Positions 17,094 through 19,367 of a DNA stretch of 19,367 nucleotides are shown here, piece by piece. Location: the NCBI GenBank assembly GCA_937895955.1, contig CALAZI010000235.1, forward strand, positions 1-19,367. The letters are read 5' to 3'. Both the position numbers and the translations under genes were made by a program. Under the pieces are notes generated by a model. The model ran no database searches and had not been told where the DNA came from. It was given only the letters and a program-made list of their open reading frames with translations. This DNA comes from an uncultured Alphaproteobacteria bacterium (lineage in GTDB: Bacteria; Pseudomonadota; Alphaproteobacteria; Caulobacterales; Parvularculaceae). Every line of letters begins with the position of its first letter. Positions within the stretch are counted from its first letter, which is position 1.

Positions 17094-19073
17094 CTACGCC
17101 CTAGCCGAAGATGAAATCGTTGGCGTGAAGGTTGCCCTTGTCGATGCCGACGAGGGTGATCGTATTGCCGTTAATGTTGATGACGGTGTCGGCGCCGACT
17201 TGCGTGGCGGCGGCGAAATTTCGTCAAAACTGTCAAAGCTCGACCCGAAGCCGTTGATCTCTATCACATCGCGAATGTCAGAGCCTTCATTCATATCCAT
17301 GATGATATCGTTCCCGAAGGCTCCCGAGAAAACGAAATGGTCGTTATGGCCGCCGCCGGTCAGCGTATCGTTTCCGGCGCCGCCGATCAGCGTGTCATTG
17401 CCTGAATAGCCGTAAAGCTTGTCATCGCCCGTCGCGCCCATAAGCACATCGCTGCCGCCGCGGCCGCGCAGGTCGTCATTATAACTGCTGCCAAACAGCG
17501 TATCGTTGTAATTTGAACCGGAAACAATTTCTATGCTTACATAAACATCACCGGCCGCATCTCCTGCAACGCCGCCATTCGCAAGGTTGACGTTTACGCC
17601 GGCTGACGCGGTCGAATAATCCGCCTTATCGACACTTGAGCCGCCGTCCATATAGTCCCGGCCGGCGTTACCGCTGAGAACATCCGGATTGGCGCCGCCA
17701 TAGAGCGTATCGTTTCCTGCCCCGCCGCCAACAGTGTCTTTCCCATCGTCGCCGATCACAATGTCATCGCCGAGACTGCCGGCCAGCCAGTCATCACCCG
17801 CCTCGCCGCGAATATAGTCATCATCTTGCGCGCCGTTGATCGAATCATCGCCCAGACCGCCGTAAACTGAGTCATCGCCTCGACCGCCGGTGATTGAATC
17901 ATCCCCGTCGCGCCCGAGAAGACTGTCGTCGTAAATTGTTCCGGACGAGCTGCCGCCGGCGGCGTTGAACATCCTGATGCTGTCGTCATGGATGAAAAGG
18001 GCTGAGGCGTTGACGCCGTTCAAGGTGATTGTCGCGCCCGTCGGATTATAGGTCACGATCGCATCGCCGCCGCTCTGGGCGAACGAAAACTGCGTCATGT
18101 CAAACAAGGCGTCATCGAAATCGAGCTCGTCCTCGATTGCGAAATCGGTGACGACATCGGCGCCGAAAGCGGTTTCGTCGAAGTCGAATTTGTCCGGACC
18201 GACGCCGCCAGTCATCGTGTCGTCGCCCAAACCGCCTTCGATCTTGTCTGCGCCGTCGTCGCCATCGATCAAATCATTGCCGATATCGCCGTCGATTGAG
18301 TCGTTGCCGGTCCCGCCGATGATCGTGTCGTTGCCGCCGTCGCCTTTCAGGGTGTCGTCGCCGGAGCCGCCGTCGAGGCTGTCATTGCCGCCGCGACCCT
18401 TTAGGAAATCGTTGCCGCCCGCGCCTGTCAGCGTGTCGGCCGCGCCGCCGCCCTGCAGAGCGTCATCGCCAGAGCCGCCGGACGTGCCGGCCCCGGTGAC
18501 GAGATAGATTTCATGCGTATCGATGACGACATTGCTCGCCGTAACGCCGTTCAGCGTCACGGTTGAGCCGTTGACGTTATTGGAAAGAACGGTGTTCGCC
18601 CCGACCTGGGTGACGATCCAGTTCGCCGCCGTGAAGCCTGAATCTTCAAAGTCGATCCAGTCGCCTGCGGTGAAATCCGTAATAACGTCAGCGCCGAAAT
18701 TCTGAAGATCGATTTCGAACTTGTCGCCGCCGAGACCGCCGGTCAGCGAATCGTTTCCTTCTTCGCCCTCCAACGTGTCCGACCCGTCGCCGCCGAAGAG
18801 CACGTCCGCGCCGAGATCGCCGGTCATATCATCGTCGCCGGCGCCGCCATTCAGCGTATCATTGCCGTCATCGCCGTTAAGATCGTCATTGCCGTCGCCG
18901 CCGTCGAGGCTGTCATCGCCGCTATCGCCCTTCAGCTTGTCATCGCCGAAACCGCCGAAGATCGTATCGTTGCCGCCGCGGCCCCGAATCTCATCGTCGC
19001 CCGCCAGCCCGTCCAACAGTTCAGACGCCGACGTTCCTTCAAATTTTTCCGAACCGTTCGTGCCGAGGATCAT
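17094..19073 (-). CDS. RTX calcium-binding protein, 3' end frameshifted
   Basis: A 659-residue RTX protein with no N-terminal signal peptide, starting at ATG 19073 behind GGAG. Nonapeptide repeat blocks lie at about 8-118, 199-296, 379-480 and 521-578. Spacers at 119-198 and 297-378 resemble each other (GADVITDF / GADVVTDF, TVTLNGVTAS / TITLNGVNAS). The last region (579-619) starts as a third copy. At residue 620 the reading frame changes. The annotated tail is Ser/Pro/Arg-rich and stops at 17094. The +1 alternative frame reads AATQVGADTVININGNTITL then VGIDKGNLHANDFIFG and stops at 17101-17103. That is the expected acidic type I secretion-like C-terminus, giving about 657 residues. One base is missing near 17216, by mutation or sequencing error. 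If real, secretion should be impaired. Role (surface layer, adhesin or other) unknown. Confidence 0.9.
   Translation of the reverse strand: MILGTNGSEKFEGTSASELLDGLAGDDEIRGRGGNDTIFGGFGDDKLKGDSGDDSLDGGDGNDDLNGDDGNDTLNGGAGDDDMTGDLGADVLFGGDGSDTLEGEEGNDSLTGGLGGDKFEIDLQNFGADVITDFTAGDWIDFEDSGFTAANWIVTQVGANTVLSNNVNGSTVTLNGVTASNVVIDTHEIYLVTGAGTSGGSGDDALQGGGAADTLTGAGGNDFLKGRGGNDSLDGGSGDDTLKGDGGNDTIIGGTGNDSIDGDIGNDLIDGDDGADKIEGGLGDDTMTGGVGPDKFDFDETAFGADVVTDFAIEDELDFDDALFDMTQFSFAQSGGDAIVTYNPTGATITLNGVNASALFIHDDSIRMFNAAGGSSSGTIYDDSLLGRDGDDSITGGRGDDSVYGGLGDDSINGAQDDDYIRGEAGDDWLAGSLGDDIVIGDDGKDTVGGGAGNDTLYGGANPDVLSGNAGRDYMDGGSSVDKADYSTASAGVNVNLANGGVAGDAAGDVYVSIEIVSGSNYNDTLFGSSYNDDLRGRGGSDVLMGATGDDKLYGYSGNDTLIGGAGNDTLTGGGHNDHFVFSGAFGNDIIMDMNEGSDIRDVIEINGFGSSFDSFDEISPPPRKSAPTPSSTLTAIRSPSSASTRATFTPTISSSARA
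17340..19052 (-). repeat. RTX nonapeptide-coding repeat blocks (right gene)
   Basis: Four blocks of degenerate 27-bp units encode GGxGxDxLx: about 18720-19052, 18186-18479, 17634-17939 and 17340-17513. The first two are separated by related spacers of about 80 residues, so the repeat hierarchy has a second level (block plus spacer, about 180-190 residues). Confidence 0.85.
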
Positions 19074-19110
19074 TTCCGTTCTCCGCCGTTCCGTACCAAC
19101 ATTCCTAAAC

Positions 19111-19125
19111 GCGGCGCAGCGCCGC
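19111..19125. other. Hairpin in the RTX upstream gap
   Basis: GCGGCG-CAG-CGCCGC is a 6-bp perfect stem, followed on the plus strand by CTTTTC. It therefore looks like an intrinsic terminator for the plus strand, but no plus-strand gene precedes it. On the minus strand it lies about 38 bp before the RTX start and could sit in the RTX mRNA leader. The surrounding 239-bp gap (19074-19312) has no visible gene. Its far part (19266-19312) is strikingly AT-rich and probably holds the promoter. Confidence 0.3.
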
Positions 19126-19312
19126 CTTTTCAGACCAGGACGGCCAACCGGCTTGGTTTATTCCACCCGCCGTCGACGATTTCCGCTTTTAATTCGCCTA
19201 TGATCCTTTAGCGGGCGGCGACGTCAATGCGCGAAAGTCGCCCCTTCCCGCCGCGCGGTCGCTTGCAACTTAGTTTGTTGAATTTATTTGACTTTTAGCA
19301 ATAAACCCTCTT

Positions 19313-19367
19313 TCACCCGAAGGTGAAGTCATTCGGGTCGAGGTTGTTTTTGTCGACGCCGATGAGG
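19313..19367 (-). CDS. C-terminal end of another RTX-type protein (runs off right edge)
   Basis: Reading the minus strand from the edge gives LIGVDKNNLDPNDFTFG and a TGA stop at 19313-19315. This matches the end of the adjacent RTX gene in its restored frame (LVGIDKGNLHANDFIFG) at most positions, so a paralogous RTX gene lies immediately upstream in the same orientation. Only 17 residues are visible, but the ending is characteristic of RTX type I secretion substrates. Confidence 0.7.
   Translation of the reverse strand, partial: LIGVDKNNLDPNDFTFG

Noticed and set aside
18097..19203. Two long Ser/Pro-rich plus-strand frames opposite the right RTX gene
   Set aside because: They are antisense to RTX repeats, whose low complexity keeps several frames open. 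No ribosome binding site or domain.

Overview
The window comes from a GC-rich genome. Gene content suggests an alphaproteobacterium: RTX proteins with type I secretion-like C-termini, an alphaproteobacterial-looking HlyC-type acyltransferase, an EF-G-like GTPase and an iron-sulfur type CysH. This placement rests on protein character only, and genus cannot be told. No tRNA, rRNA, CRISPR array, transposase or phage gene was seen.

Layout. (1) 1-1578: the 5' part of an RTX calcium-binding protein gene runs off the left edge (minus strand), with a HlyC-like toxin-activating lysine acyltransferase upstream of it. (2) 1686-3348: a two-gene polysaccharide ABC exporter (ATPase and permease, minus strand). 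(3) 3422-5022: two convergent FkbM-type methyltransferases. (4) 5208-11589: a tightly overlapping four-gene plus-strand operon. It encodes a coiled-coil protein with a C-terminal repeat usually attached to glycosyltransferases, a degenerate FkbM-like protein, a helical-repeat/FkbM methyltransferase, and a 1037-residue protein that reads as three fused glycosyltransferase domains. (5) 11629-12555: a family 2 glycosyltransferase (minus). (6) 12728-14657: convergent cysH (sulfite-producing reductase) and sqdB (UDP-sulfoquinovose synthase). (7) 14907-16901: an EF-G-like translation GTPase. (8) 17094-19367: an RTX gene whose 3' end is frameshifted, followed at the edge by the last codons of another RTX gene.

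Reading of the whole. This looks like a cell-surface island. RTX proteins lie at both ends, an acyltransferase of the family that fatty-acylates RTX toxins sits beside one of them, and the centre encodes assembly, methylation and ABC export of a glycan. CysH and SqdB could supply sulfite and a sulfonated sugar nucleotide. The functional link between RTX, acyltransferase, glycan and sulfoquinovose parts is inference from proximity. No type I secretion ABC/MFP genes are in the window.

The most notable observations are the three-domain glycosyltransferase, the HlyC homologue with Asn where the HlyC catalytic Asp is expected, the run of four Rossmann methyltransferase-like proteins of which one has lost the usual acidic motif, the internal repetition of a secretion-signal-like module in the RTX protein, and the single-base frameshift that destroys that protein's C-terminal signal.
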